Positions 63,973-64,000 of a stretch of DNA of 64,000 bases are shown here, one piece after another. This DNA comes from Actinernus sp. WN-2022. Taxonomy: Eukaryota; Cnidaria; Anthozoa; Actiniaria; Actinernidae. Under the pieces are notes generated by a model. The model was not told where the DNA came from. It made no database searches and saw only the letters and a list, made by a program, of their open reading frames with translations. A program made the position numbers and the translations under genes. The DNA is taken from NCBI GenBank assembly GCA_030867875.1, contig JAOWCC010001368.1, positions 2,790,965 to 2,854,964 of the forward strand, read 5' to 3'. Within the stretch, counting starts at the first letter, position 1, and each line of letters starts with the position of its first letter.

Positions 63973-64000
63973 GTACGGCTCGTAAACAATTGGTGGTTAA

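Overview
The window comes from an animal nuclear genome, most likely an anthozoan cnidarian such as a stony coral. The basis is a gene of small phase-1 EGF exons split by introns, dense short nonautonomous DNA transposons, tRNA-derived SINEs and a cnidarian-style Polinton. The species call is inference; the repeat and gene content is seen directly.

Layout. (1) 26-17420 is a satellite of 135/136-bp monomers, about 128 copies by length, with higher-order duplications. (2) 17594-63972 is part of one huge gene on the + strand. It has 31 exons of exactly 114 bp, each coding one calcium-binding EGF module of 38 residues and each phase 1 at both ends. They fall in nine types that recur in fixed order as blocks A (17594-24273), B (29276-53206), C (54654-59953) and D (62381 on, cut by the window end after exon 4). 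A resembles C and B resembles D in exons, introns and spacers, so the larger repeat is an 18-exon A+B dimer. The gene's ends, signal peptide and any membrane anchor lie outside the window. (3) Introns and spacers hold 9-bp-TSD Mutator-like elements, foldback elements, a TTAA-type element, SINEs and a LINE fragment. Several are dated by empty sites in sister blocks.

(4) 34212-52713 is an 18.5-kb Polinton/Maverick (a virus-like DNA transposon) inserted in intron 7 of block B. It has 268-bp terminal inverted repeats that look identical, a 5-bp target duplication (GCTTA) and 18 uninterrupted ORFs, so it looks young. It carries protein-primed DNA polymerase B, a retroviral-type integrase, an A32-like packaging ATPase and a major capsid protein. 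A run of small structural or membrane proteins and a BRO-N/VRR-NUC/zinc-finger protein accompany them.

The most interesting observation is that this Polinton also encodes a TFIIB-like protein (36261-37217) and a TBP-like two-repeat protein (43857-44621). Together these would be a mobile-element promoter-recognition pair. These two genes, and no others that I saw in the element, have their start-codon regions duplicated as an inverted copy just upstream, making long hairpins over the ATG. No adenain/Ulp1-type protease is visible, although Polintons usually have one.

Within the element, polymerase and integrase would serve replication and insertion, ATPase and capsid proteins packaging, and the TBP/TFIIB pair would direct transcription of the tightly packed genes. 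The link between the last two is inference.
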